Under the pieces are notes generated by a model. It had not been told where the DNA came from and searched no databases. It worked only from the letters and a program-made list of their open reading frames with translations. From NCBI GenBank assembly GCA_018806915.1, contig JAGKQI010000104.1, positions 868,001 to 932,000 on the forward strand: a DNA stretch of 64,000 nucleotides, given 5' to 3'. Of this stretch, positions 1-9,600 are shown in pieces; position 1 is the first letter of the stretch; each line of letters opens with the position of its first letter. The DNA comes from Phytophthora colocasiae. Its lineage: Eukaryota > Oomycota > Peronosporomycetes > Peronosporales > Peronosporaceae. The translations under genes and the position numbers were made by a program.

Positions 1-359
1 TCCGGGTCTGAAGTCTCCACGTCACTTGGCCAAGGTACATACACCTGTTCCACCAAGACTTGAGTGCCTGGCTTCAGGTCTCTTGTAGCTACGTATCCAC
101 GGGATCCTCCAACTCCATTGAAGCTCGTCACTAGGTCTATAGGCCCCACCGCCAGTGGCTTAACGTCATCCCAAGGTTCGTACAGACTTTTGGTCACAGA
201 AATCGCATCTTTCTCCTCCTCTGCAACAGGTAAACGCGTAGAAACAGCGGGGGCGATGTGCACAACCTCGTGTGGCGTCACTAACGTCTCTTCATCGCTG
301 CTGTCATCGTCGAAGAGGCCGAACGCCGCCTGCACGGACGCACTGGGTTTGCCACTCAT
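1..359 (-). CDS. SET-domain protein, N-terminal part (runs off the left edge)
   Basis: An open minus-strand frame starts at an ATG at 359 and continues without a stop to base 1, giving 119 residues of a longer protein. The first 40 residues are acidic and disordered (FDDDSSDEE). From about residue 80 the sequence SRGYVATRDLKPGTQVLVEQ matches the opening strands of a SET domain (G-R-G-hydrophobic-x-A-x-x-D-h-x-x-G followed by h-h-x-E). SET proteins of this kind are lysine methyltransferases, often SMYD-like with a MYND insertion, but the catalytic core lies outside the window, so the substrate cannot be judged. It is divergent from the gene starting at 587, with 227 bp between the two ATGs. 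The start is the first ATG in frame. Confidence 0.72.
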   Translation of the reverse strand, partial: MSGKPSASVQAAFGLFDDDSSDEETLVTPHEVVHIAPAVSTRLPVAEEEKDAISVTKSLYEPWDDVKPLAVGPIDLVTSFNGVGGSRGYVATRDLKPGTQVLVEQVYVPWPSDVETSDP

Positions 360-586
360 GCTGGTTGGCCTGCAATTGACATCATAGCTGAGATTACGAC
401 TGTAAGTTTGTCAATGAGGACATAGTAATCGTAAGTTAAATAGAATCTTACTTGAAGTCATTATGCATTCATTTAAGTACGTTCAAATAACGTGTTTTCA
501 TTGGCTAAAATTTATATGGAGAATTCCCTCCCTACACAAACCAAGTCACAATCAAAAATACCGACCCCTCCCTTTTGTGGTTCATC

Positions 587-2518
587 ATGGTGGAAGACTT
601 GAGTGCCATCATGACGGATGCTGGGCGTAATTTCGCTCCGGAGTCTGCTGTAGTACAGCAGAATGATGGTCTTGCGACTGCAGCAGCCTCTGGTACGTCC
701 AGCCTTCCACTTGGGCGTCGCATGCGGCTGACGCTCGGCCAGAAGCGCGAAGTCGTGGATTTGGCGGCCAGTAAGAAGTTCACACATCGAGAACTGGCCG
801 AGAAGTTCCGTGTGGGACGCACCACCATCACTAACATATGCAGACAGGAGGATCTGATTCGCACGGAAACAGACTCAGCTGATGCTACGAAGAAGAAGAG
901 GAAAACCACGAGATGCACGTACGATCTGCGGGTGTTGGACGAATGTCTTCACAAGTGGCGGATGGAGGTGAAAGTCTCCAGTCCCGATACCAAACTTACA
1001 GGCACTGTGTTACAGCATAAAGCTATGGAGTTGGCCTGTAAAATCGTGCAGGAACCCTATGCGGCGCTGCCTGATAAGGTGAAGCAGGCGTTGCAGAAGT
1101 TCACAGGCTCCAATGGCTGGTTGGACGGATACAGAACCAGATTCGGCTCGTTCAGTAGCAAACAGATACCCGGTGGAGGAGACCAGAGTGTGATCAAAAG
1201 TGTGGATGTCCAGACGAGGCTGAGAGAGCTCCATTATGCTTTCACTAATGTGGAGCTGGAGGATATTTGGATCGGAGGGGAATTTGCAGTCACGTACAAA
1301 CCACCTGTCCCTGATGCAGTCAATGGAACTGGAAACAACAGATACACAGTCTCGTTGTTTGTGAGTGCAGCTGGAGAGAAACATGATTTGCAAGTAATTG
1401 GCACGGACAGGAACCCATTGCTGCTGGAGAAAATTGACACCAAGGAGATGTACAATATCCAGTACGGATACTCAAAGACGGGTTGGCAGGTGGCACAAAC
1501 GACTGTGAGCATGCTAAAGTCACTGAACGCGGTAGCAAAGGAACGCAAACGCACATTCCGAGTGGTTTTGGACTCGGCCGTGCCTCACGTTAAAGCAGCC
1601 ATGATCTTAGACTCGCAGGGAGACCAGCGCACGTTTTTCGTGTACGACCATATCCAGATTTATTTCCTGCCGCCGAATTTTAAGATCCCACGATTCCACC
1701 CGTGCCATCTTGGCATTATCCAAGCTTTCAAGGCACGGTTCCGCAGCGAGATGCTAGAGACGTTGTTCAACAATTACCGGCAGAGCGTGATGAACCAAGA
1801 CCCTCGTGGCTTCCACCCGCAGCGCCACTTGCACACTCGCAACGTCTTTCACTGGTTTTACGTGGCTCTTCACAGTCTTGACAAGCACCTTATCCAGACT
1901 TGCTGGGTTCAGAGCGGGTTATTGCCCACACAGTCTATTGCATCTCTCAACTTGCGCGTCGTTTTAGGCAACGGCCCAGCGACAAGTGGGGAAGATAGTA
2001 GTGGTGCAAGTTCTGATGTGTGCGGGATCAATGGTTCAAACGAAACAAGCTCTTCGTTGGCAGTCAATGGGGGGTCGCTGGCCCCAACGCTACTGTATCG
2101 AGAGCTACAACAGCAGCTGACAAGTATCGCCCAGGTCGCTCCTGACTTCCTGCGGTGGATTGGAGTAGCAGATCCCACCAACGCCCAGGCATTCGTAGAG
2201 CTTGAAGGCAACGCCTCCGTGACCGACCCGGGGATTGATGAAGTCCAGATCATCCGCGGTGTGCTTCAAAAACACGGATATTTGTCAACCAAACGGCTCG
2301 ATGACGAAAGTCACGCGGCAGGCGCATACGAGACCTTTGAAGACGTGGCCGAGGAGCTTTGCCCGCGATCTGAAGAAGTTCTCACTTCGATTGGCATTCT
2401 CAAAAGGTATCTTCGTTTGTCTCGAGATCCGATCCCAAGCCGTGTTGATGCTGTCGTGCAGTTGAACGAGGTGAAGAAAGCTGTCGAGACCGCTGAATTT
2501 CGTAACGGCGCAATTTGA
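587..2518 (+). CDS. CENP-B/pogo-type HTH protein with transposase-derived DDE-like domain, probably domesticated
   Basis: 643 aa from the ATG at 587. Residues about 48-88 form a CENP-B N-terminal (Psq-like) helix-turn-helix (KREVVDLAASKKFTHRELAE). Residues about 100-190 resemble the second CENP-B-type HTH, ending in FTGSNGWLDGYRTRFG. Residues about 220-400 follow the DDE_1 fold of pogo/Tigger transposases: the strand carrying the second Asp reads VVLDSAVPH (family LLDNASGH), and the later block reads YFLPPNFKIPRFHPCHLGII, where the family has LPPNTTSLLQPLDQGII. The usual third catalytic Asp is His here, and the first acidic motif is not recognisable. No terminal inverted repeats or TA duplication were seen at the gene edges. 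The intact frame with missing catalytic residues suggests a host DNA-binding protein derived from a transposase. An old immobile transposon copy is the alternative. Confidence 0.75.
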   Translation: MVEDLSAIMTDAGRNFAPESAVVQQNDGLATAAASGTSSLPLGRRMRLTLGQKREVVDLAASKKFTHRELAEKFRVGRTTITNICRQEDLIRTETDSADATKKKRKTTRCTYDLRVLDECLHKWRMEVKVSSPDTKLTGTVLQHKAMELACKIVQEPYAALPDKVKQALQKFTGSNGWLDGYRTRFGSFSSKQIPGGGDQSVIKSVDVQTRLRELHYAFTNVELEDIWIGGEFAVTYKPPVPDAVNGTGNNRYTVSLFVSAAGEKHDLQVIGTDRNPLLLEKIDTKEMYNIQYGYSKTGWQVAQTTVSMLKSLNAVAKERKRTFRVVLDSAVPHVKAAMILDSQGDQRTFFVYDHIQIYFLPPNFKIPRFHPCHLGIIQAFKARFRSEMLETLFNNYRQSVMNQDPRGFHPQRHLHTRNVFHWFYVALHSLDKHLIQTCWVQSGLLPTQSIASLNLRVVLGNGPATSGEDSSGASSDVCGINGSNETSSSLAVNGGSLAPTLLYRELQQQLTSIAQVAPDFLRWIGVADPTNAQAFVELEGNASVTDPGIDEVQIIRGVLQKHGYLSTKRLDDESHAAGAYETFEDVAEELCPRSEEVLTSIGILKRYLRLSRDPIPSRVDAVVQLNEVKKAVETAEFRNGAI

Positions 2519-2645
2519 GTGGATCTTTATAATTCATGGTACTGTGTTCATGGATGGATGGATTCAATGGTGTTGCCTTGTAGTATTATTTATCTTACAC
2601 ATGCTTGTCACTTGGTCTAACAGAAAGCGTCTTTCTTGCATCGAG

Positions 2646-4589
2646 CTAGTAAACAGTCCGGATTTTTAAGTTAGGAGGCATGGCTGACATCATGGGAGCA
2701 TCATCCAGCTGTCGGGTCGGTTGGCTTGCTAAAGAAGATGGCAGTCTTGAGGTTCGGGCAGTGGATGGCGACGGACGTGGCAACAGATCGTCTTCTAGAG
2801 GAAGAATCGTTCGTTCAGCGATGGCTTGATGCTCGATGCGGCGTTGACGGCGTGCGTAGGCGACCAGAGTTCGAAGGGCACTGACCAGCCAGTCACGATG
2901 GCTTGAGCTCTGGGTCTCCAGATCTAACGTACGTCCTCGGAACACAACGGAGAATGAACATGCCTCGAGCACACTGGTAGACGGGTACTTACGGAACACT
3001 CCCGTCTGCCGTCCATCCAACACCTGAAGCACTTCAGCCAAATCCACTGCTTCACTTAGACCACCTCGTTTGTGTTGCCACTGCAACGTTCCGCAGCAAT
3101 TGCAGTGTAGCCGAGTTGCATGAGCTCCTCCACGGCGGCCATACTTGAGCAGGGGGAAGAACATGTTAATTGCTTGCACCAGATATGATCGGTGCTTGCC
3201 ACCGAAGCGGAAAGCCAACTCCACAATCTTCCATCGAGCTCCTTCGATCGTTTCCAGTTCTTCGTCCGTGAAGAGGTAGGTTTTGCGCTTCTTGCGTAAA
3301 TGAAGTGTCTCTAGGACGCGTGGGCCGATCCTCGAGAACGCACTCTTCTTGTGTTTCTTGGCCGGATGCATTTCCTGTGGAAGAATTGTGGGGCTTATCG
3401 GTGGTGGCGTAGGCATTGAAGTAGGAGATGGGATGCCAAGGTCGTACGCACTCGGACAAGACCCTGCTCTCCGTCGAGTAGGAGGCGCCCTGGACTTGAG
3501 GCGTATCCCGTGGGATTGAGACAGCGGTTTGTTCATCTGCTCCGAGTCGTCCTGCAGCTCGATCACTAACCGTCGCACACTCGATGTGAGTTGGTCCTGC
3601 GCGGACAACGCAGCTTGTTCATGAGCACAGCTCAGCAGGCGAGATCGATGTCGCTGCAATAACCTGTGCTCAGCGGGACTCAGCTCTTGCACCGGGATCA
3701 AGGCCTCTTCTTCTTCGCTGCTGAATCTTTCCTGGTCGACGAAAGTGTTGTCGACGTCCAGTTCTAGTTCCTCTGCGTCGTCAACGTCGTCAACATCTTC
3801 TTCATCATCTTCTTCTTCGTCGTTGTCGTCTTGGTTTGATGCATCTGCAGCACTCAATCCAGGAACGGCCGCCTCGTCCAGTAGACTTTCACTCTTGATC
3901 CGGTTCATCAACGTGCGCACGCTGGCGGGCAAGTTCACATGGTCGAAATGCAGCAAGTCTTCGTTGTCTTCCTCGCTTTTGTCACCGTCCGCAACGTCCT
4001 CATCAGAACAATGTGCAGCACGACGCTCTTCCTCCTCGAGGTTCTCCTGCTCGTTGTTGTCCATCTCGTCTTCGGTCCTTTCCACCTCCGGCTTCTCTTC
4101 AAGAACGTCCGGTAACATCGTGGACGGTGCAAAGCTCGCGTGCACCTCGTTGAACTCCCCCATCATGGCCTCGAGCGTTGCCCTCCGCATGAGTTCCGCG
4201 TGACTTAATGGCTTTGCCAAGGCCGACGCCACCAGAGGCCGCGCCGGATAAAATTTGAGCCGTTGGTTCGCACCTCTGCCGTTGGAGCTCTCACTAGGGT
4301 CCCACATGGTCATATTAGACTGCGTCGTAGGCGTCGAGCCGACGCTACTGCGCCGCAAATGCCGAGTTTTAGCCGGCGGCGGCTTTTCATCATCGATTTC
4401 CTTGTCCAAATTGCTGCTGCTGCTGTTGCTGCTGATGCTGCTGCGGCTATTGCTGCTGCTACTACCTCGTACGTCTTCCGGATCCACCTGGAATATACTG
4501 CCGCGCCGCACAATAGCCGACAGCTTGCCCAGCAGCACTACGCTGGATGAGCGTTCGCGGCCTGGACGACCGCCCGACCACGGCTGCAT
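2646..4589 (-). CDS. Acidic, low-complexity protein with C-terminal PH-like domain
   Basis: 647 aa, single exon, starting at the first ATG (4589); the frame is open further upstream but has no earlier ATG. Residues 1-400 are mostly disordered: serine-rich near 40-60, acidic Glu/Asp runs around 180-320, and a proline-rich stretch before residue 420. From about residue 430 a basic segment (KKHKKSAFSRIGPRVLETLH) leads into a folded region. At about 490-580 there is a PH-like module: a strand ending in GTLQWQHKRG, then DLAEVLQVLDGRQTGVF, then FSVVFRGRTLDLETQSSSHR, and a final helix DWLVSALRTLVAYARRQ. That order is the PH/PLC-type superfold seen in many oomycete proteins. The ligand is unknown. 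It is convergent with the CENP-B-like gene (127 bp between stops). Confidence 0.6.
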   Translation of the reverse strand: MQPWSGGRPGRERSSSVVLLGKLSAIVRRGSIFQVDPEDVRGSSSSNSRSSISSNSSSSNLDKEIDDEKPPPAKTRHLRRSSVGSTPTTQSNMTMWDPSESSNGRGANQRLKFYPARPLVASALAKPLSHAELMRRATLEAMMGEFNEVHASFAPSTMLPDVLEEKPEVERTEDEMDNNEQENLEEEERRAAHCSDEDVADGDKSEEDNEDLLHFDHVNLPASVRTLMNRIKSESLLDEAAVPGLSAADASNQDDNDEEEDDEEDVDDVDDAEELELDVDNTFVDQERFSSEEEEALIPVQELSPAEHRLLQRHRSRLLSCAHEQAALSAQDQLTSSVRRLVIELQDDSEQMNKPLSQSHGIRLKSRAPPTRRRAGSCPSAYDLGIPSPTSMPTPPPISPTILPQEMHPAKKHKKSAFSRIGPRVLETLHLRKKRKTYLFTDEELETIEGARWKIVELAFRFGGKHRSYLVQAINMFFPLLKYGRRGGAHATRLHCNCCGTLQWQHKRGGLSEAVDLAEVLQVLDGRQTGVFRKYPSTSVLEACSFSVVFRGRTLDLETQSSSHRDWLVSALRTLVAYARRQRRIEHQAIAERTILPLEDDLLPRPSPSTARTSRLPSSLASQPTRQLDDAPMMSAMPPNLKIRTVY

Positions 4590-5299
4590 GTGTACAGAGC
4601 AGGAATTGGGAAAATCCACGCCGGACAAGAGTGGGAGGGATCACTCCGGACTTGTGGCCCAACGCGAAATGAACGCGAACTCGACCACCCGAGGAAGAGG
4701 AATGAGAAAACCGTCGGACACTTGCAAGTGGCCGGACACGACTTCCGCTGACTACCGTGGGCTTCTGCTTTTACAAATAACCGGCACTGGGCCGTTAGGG
4801 CCAAAGTGTCTTCAATGTGGCCAATGTAGCCATGCTGGCTTCCACGGGGTATCGGGTCTGAAAAATTCAAATCTACTGATGTTTCCTTCTTGCTTCGAGT
4901 CACCAAAACATTAAGTTTGTCAGGTATTGACGACAAGTGTCTTGAGAGCCGTTATATCGGTTGCCACCGGTCCTCTGCTGGAACGTTCAGCGTTCAGATG
5001 CTCAAGCCACCAGGCCTGATTCCACGGGCTCCGTTGCTTTCCATCTTCTTCCTCGTCATTTGTCGCCTGGCCTTTTGCCGCACCTCAATGCGACCAACTC
5101 CAGCGGATGGCCACGACCACAGCTTTCAACCGGACATGCTGCATGAATCATGCATGTCTGACATGATGCTTACCGGGTTTGCTGGACTCCCCAAGCCGCA
5201 CCATTTGGGGAACTTGCTACAACTTGCCTCAAGCGGCTGACGTACGAATGGTACACTGTACCATTACCTGAGTGCTGGTAAAACTGCTTTACAAAAAAA
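4590..5299. other. Divergent intergenic promoter region (710 bp)
   Basis: This lies between the ATG of the PH-like gene (minus) and the ATG of the RPP40-like gene (plus), so it should hold both promoters. No convincing coding frame or RNA gene was recognised. The only clear structure is a near-perfect 19-bp palindrome at 5247-5265, listed separately. Confidence 0.5.
5247..5265. promoter_or_regulatory. Near-perfect palindrome upstream of RPP40-like gene
   Basis: AATGGTACACTGTACCATT reads the same on both strands apart from its central base. It ends 34 bp before the ATG at 5300, where oomycete 5' leaders and transcription starts usually lie. It could be a dimeric regulator site or an RNA hairpin in the leader. 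Only the symmetry is directly seen. Confidence 0.35.
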
Positions 5300-6577
5300 A
5301 TGGTGAGTGGTGGTAAAGCTGTTCGACGCAATGCTGCGCAGCGTCGCGCCAGGCTACAAGGAACCAGTGCGCTGCTGCAGAGCAGTCCGGATACTGCATA
5401 CCCTTCTTCTCGTCTTCTTGTGTGGCATTCGCGTTTCTCTCATTCAGCATCTCGCCATGAAAGCGTCATTAACGGACACGCTTTCAACCAACAGCTGGAG
5501 GTTTATCTTTCGTCGAAGGCTGGGAAGGCGACAGCACAATCGTTACAATGGGAAACAGGCTTTTACTATGAGGTGAAGGCGTCTGTGGACATGTTCCTGT
5601 CACCTACATTCATCCGAGAGTATCTGACAGATGGTGGCACAGTATTCATGGTGGCCAAGAATGCTACGGTGGACGCTTCGCAGTCGGCGATGCTGCTGCC
5701 TTCGGGTCAGTTGCTGTTACTGGTGGATGTAGACACGTACCAACAGCTAGGGATTGTTGGGGAGAAATATGGCAAGGCGGTGCCTGCTGCGAGCAGGTCG
5801 GCACACTCGAAGCGTGCTCAGAAGTACGTGATCACACTGGACCTGACGTCACCCACATTCACTGAAGCAGAAAATGCCTTCAGAGATCGAGTTAGACTAT
5901 GCCTGAGTACTAAGTTTGAAGATCTGGAGATGTTGCTGTGCGCGTACAACGAGCGGGGCTCGGCACGCACGATCCTGTTTGGGGATGACGACCAGATCCC
6001 ACGCTCACGTGTTGAGCTCAATGCCAAGATGACGACGTTCACAGACGTATTTCTGCCGAAATTTGACGCGTTCTATAAGCAGCTAGCTGTGAACGAAGAG
6101 CATGGAGCAGAGGGAAGAGATATACTGCGAGCGTCGCTACAAGAAGCGTACGACTGGTTGGGAATGGTGGCTTGTGGTCTTCCTGACTTACTGCAGAGAA
6201 AGAAGCAGGAAGAGTATGTGTCGACGTTTACAGGGATCCCGGTTTCGTTCGAGAGTGAACCTAATAGTGAGATCACAACTGTGCGCTGGCGCGGTTTAAT
6301 CGCTGCTCCCTTCTGCTCGGCAATTGTGAGCAAGGTGCAGCGTGCTGTTATAAGTGGGGAGGTTCCTTGGGGAGCAGTGACAGTCTGGGGCTTCCCGGAC
6401 ATCTTCGTATCGTGGGTACAACCCAAGGCGAACAAAAGCAGGAATGGGACAAATAAGTCGCTCAGACGAGAACATGGATACGTGGGCAATGGCAGCAACA
6501 ACTACACTCTGATTATTCTTCCGGATGACGAGTATTTCCTGTTGCAAGCACTTGGTCCGCACGATGCCACCGTCTAG
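5300..6577 (+). CDS. RPP40: RNase P/MRP protein subunit RPP40-like
   Basis: 425 aa, single exon, starting at an ATG preceded by eight adenines. The protein is assigned to the Rpp40 family of ribonuclease P and RNase MRP, which binds the RNA core and takes part in tRNA 5' maturation and rRNA processing in the nucleus/nucleolus. Supporting features are the middle block with LQEAYDWLGMVACGLPDLL (family: E-W-L-G-x-h), the later VRWRGLIAAPF segment, and the C-terminal AVTVWGFPDIFVSW and NNYTLIILPDDEYFLLQAL segments, which match the end of the family (V-x-G-F-x-D-x-P-V-S-W, then a Y-h-x-h-h-h-x-x-D strand). The first 60 residues are basic and poorly conserved. It is convergent with SKI3 (92 bp between stops). 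The assignment is from motif memory and is likely but not certain. Confidence 0.68.
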   Translation: MVSGGKAVRRNAAQRRARLQGTSALLQSSPDTAYPSSRLLVWHSRFSHSASRHESVINGHAFNQQLEVYLSSKAGKATAQSLQWETGFYYEVKASVDMFLSPTFIREYLTDGGTVFMVAKNATVDASQSAMLLPSGQLLLLVDVDTYQQLGIVGEKYGKAVPAASRSAHSKRAQKYVITLDLTSPTFTEAENAFRDRVRLCLSTKFEDLEMLLCAYNERGSARTILFGDDDQIPRSRVELNAKMTTFTDVFLPKFDAFYKQLAVNEEHGAEGRDILRASLQEAYDWLGMVACGLPDLLQRKKQEEYVSTFTGIPVSFESEPNSEITTVRWRGLIAAPFCSAIVSKVQRAVISGEVPWGAVTVWGFPDIFVSWVQPKANKSRNGTNKSLRREHGYVGNGSNNYTLIILPDDEYFLLQALGPHDATV

Positions 6578-6669
6578 ATGTAATGAACACAATATTACTA
6601 CATCGCAACAATACCAAAGGAACTGTTGTTGATGTTAACATTTTTGAGCCATAAAGCGCATGAAAGTGT

Positions 6670-9600
6670 CTAGTTCACCAGAACGTTCTCAACGAATGCT
6701 GCAACCGTTGATGAGTTTGAGTCAGACGTAGCTTCGGCCAGTGTAACAGCAACCTTGATATGCTTCCGAGCCGGCTTCACGTTGTTCTTTTTGCCATGGA
6801 TGAGAGCCAGTCGCAAGTTTGCCAAGAAGCAGGCAGCAACATCACTGTTAGTACTCAAGGCGGTGGTAGTACTGCTCATATCATCATCGCCTTCTGTGGA
6901 TCCAGTGGACTTGACCGCAGTAAGCGAAGCAACAAGCTTCCACACAGCGATAGCAGCATCCAAGCGCTGAAGTTCCTCATATACGCCACCAAGCTCAACT
7001 AGAATCGGAACGAGCCGACTCGAAGGCACAGAACTGCCCGAAAGTGCAGAGATGATGCCCAGATACTTTTCGAGCGCCTTGGCTGGATTTGGCATCATGA
7101 GCAATCGAGCTACGAGTAGATCAGTGTTCACTGAAGTCGTCATGGCGCCATTCTTCGTGCCTGCTTCCACTCGGCTCAGAGCATGGTCAGAGATGACCAT
7201 TGCCTGATCCTGTTCGCCCAGCTCAATGTAGCAGTAGCTACTTAACAATTCTATCTGAGCGGCGTCGTACTCGTTTTCAGCAGCAACAGCTAGTGCCAAT
7301 CCAGTCTGCAACAAGCGAATGAGTTGGCGAAGAGTCTCATCGTGTGTCTCTTGTCTCGCTTCAAAATTCATCCGCTTGAGAACGCTTGCTCCAGCCAGAA
7401 CATAAGCTCGCGGATTCCAAGGTTCAGCACGAATCAACTTTTGCGCATTCAAGCACAGCCCATTTACCCCGGTTGAATCAGCCTTGAATAATCCCAACAG
7501 CGCATCGAGGAGATTGCGATCCGCTGTCTCATTCCCAGGGGATGATATCTCCCTGGCAGCCGAGCGCATGTACTCCACGAGGCAACTCGACACCTGGAGA
7601 TTTTGCGAATCGACCGTTGCGAGGGCTAACCGCGTCCATAGCGTACTGGAGTTGGCGCTATCTGTAGCTTGCGACAGCGCTTGTAGACGCGTCAAATAGG
7701 CATTATCCTCACCGACCCAGCGTTCATGAAGCTCAACCACCCGCATATTGAGATAATCGCGAGTAGTAAAAGTTGGGCCTGCTCGATCAATAGAAGCCAA
7801 AAGGCGCTCCTTGCACATAGCAGCACCATCAGTTGCCTTCGAAGTGAATTCGTCCATCAATAAGCTTGCCAATGAAAGACCAACGAGAGCAATGGCTTCG
7901 GTTTGAGTAGACTGGGAATCGTCTTGCACCAGCAGAGTCTGAAGCAAATCCAGCGCCTCTCCTGCTTTCGACTGGTGATACAACATCTGTGCTTTCACGA
8001 TCGTTTTGACTGCTGCGGAATTATCCGTCGAGGGGTCAAGCTGGGCGGCAAGCTGCCCCACAAGTTCTGCCTCGTTCGCCTTAGCATCTTGAGACTTAGT
8101 GGACAGCTCACCGAGTTTTGTCACCAGAGTGTTCCATTCTAGACTCTCAGGTGGCTCCGACGATGAACCCGCTCGGTCGTAAGATCCCATAGCTTCGGTG
8201 TAGAGTCCAAGACGATGCTGCGCGACACCGAGAGCATGCCATGCGCGACCGTTAAATGGATCCCGTTCAAGGTACTTTTTGAGATAGAACATTGCTTGCT
8301 CGTTGCCGTGCTCTGGAGAGTTAATGATCGATTCGTCGACGCTCGCACCAAAATCAAGTAATGCCATGCTTAAACCCAATAAAGCATCCAGGTCCAACCC
8401 TGTCTGTAAAGCGCAATCGAACGCTTCAATCGCTTTTCTTTGCTGAACTGTCGAGTTTGCTTGGCGACGAGCCAGCATTCCATAGCCATTCCACATGCTT
8501 GGGTTGCTTGGATTCATGCTCTGCAGTTGGAGAAACGACTTCTGTGCCAAAGCGGCCGTCGATGGTACAGCATCAGCCTGGGTCAGATAAAACATGCCCA
8601 GATTGGCCCACGTAGCGTCACTGCTTGTGCCAGTTTGAATGGCTCGTGACCAGGCAAATTGCTTTACTAGAACATTGTCCGACACCAGTGCCAGGCCATT
8701 CCAAGCCATCGCACACGACGGATCTTTTTGAAGAGCCAACTTGAAGTTAGTCGACGCGCTTGCCTTCAGCTTTGAGACAGTAGAGCCTGCATCAGACTGC
8801 GCCTCGTTTAAGAAAGCCGATGTGGGAATTCCACGCATATTGCTTAGAGCTTGGGCTTCATACCAGTAGCTTAGACCGATATCGTAGTATCTTTCCGCTG
8901 CCGCCACATCACAACCATCCGAAATATCGTTTCCGCTCTTGTCTGCAAGTAAAATAGCGGCCTCGTATGCCTTCCTTCCTGCGCTAATGAACCCCACCCA
9001 GCTGGATCCTTCGCTAGAAAAATTATCAGGCGACAAGTAGAAAGCAAAGCAGTGAATATCACCGATCAGCTTGCATGCTTCTACTGACCCAGAAAGGGGT
9101 GAAGTTGATGGCAGCTCTTTCATCATACGCGACGCCTCTTTCAAATTAACCGCAGCGTTGCCGTACAATCCCTCAGAGCACAAATATTTAGCTTGCTGGA
9201 AAAGTAAGTCGGCGTAAATCATGGTCGCAACAGTCACGTCGGGTTTACCATCAAGCAACTCGCCAGTAACAACCGGTTTGATACGTTCCAAAGCGTTTTC
9301 AAACAACAGTAGCGAACCTTCAATTCGGGCGAGTTCACAACGAACACACCAGCCGTCTTCACCCAACTCGATGGCTTTCAAATACGATCTCTGCGCAGAT
9401 ACTTGCTTATCGAAATTCTGGTAGATATGTGCCAGAATAACCCAGTACTGCGCATTCACCGGATCATTGCGCAGCACTAAGTGCATTTTTGCCACTGCTG
9501 TCTCGTCATTTTGTGTCACCAGGTGCTGCACCAATCGAAGAAGGGCCCACGTCGGAGCAGTCTCTTGATCCTCTGTCACCCGCTCCCAAAGTTTCACGTT

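Noticed and set aside
64..387. 107-codon plus-strand frame at the left edge
   Set aside because: It is antisense to the SET-domain frame, which has clear domain similarity on the minus strand.
3745..4203. Serine-rich plus-strand frame
   Set aside because: It is the antisense shadow of the Asp/Glu repeats (GAC/GAA read as TCG/TTC) of the PH-like gene.
4890..5240. 116-codon plus-strand frame in the divergent promoter region
   Set aside because: No domain or signal, atypical composition, and it overlaps other open frames. It is probably chance.
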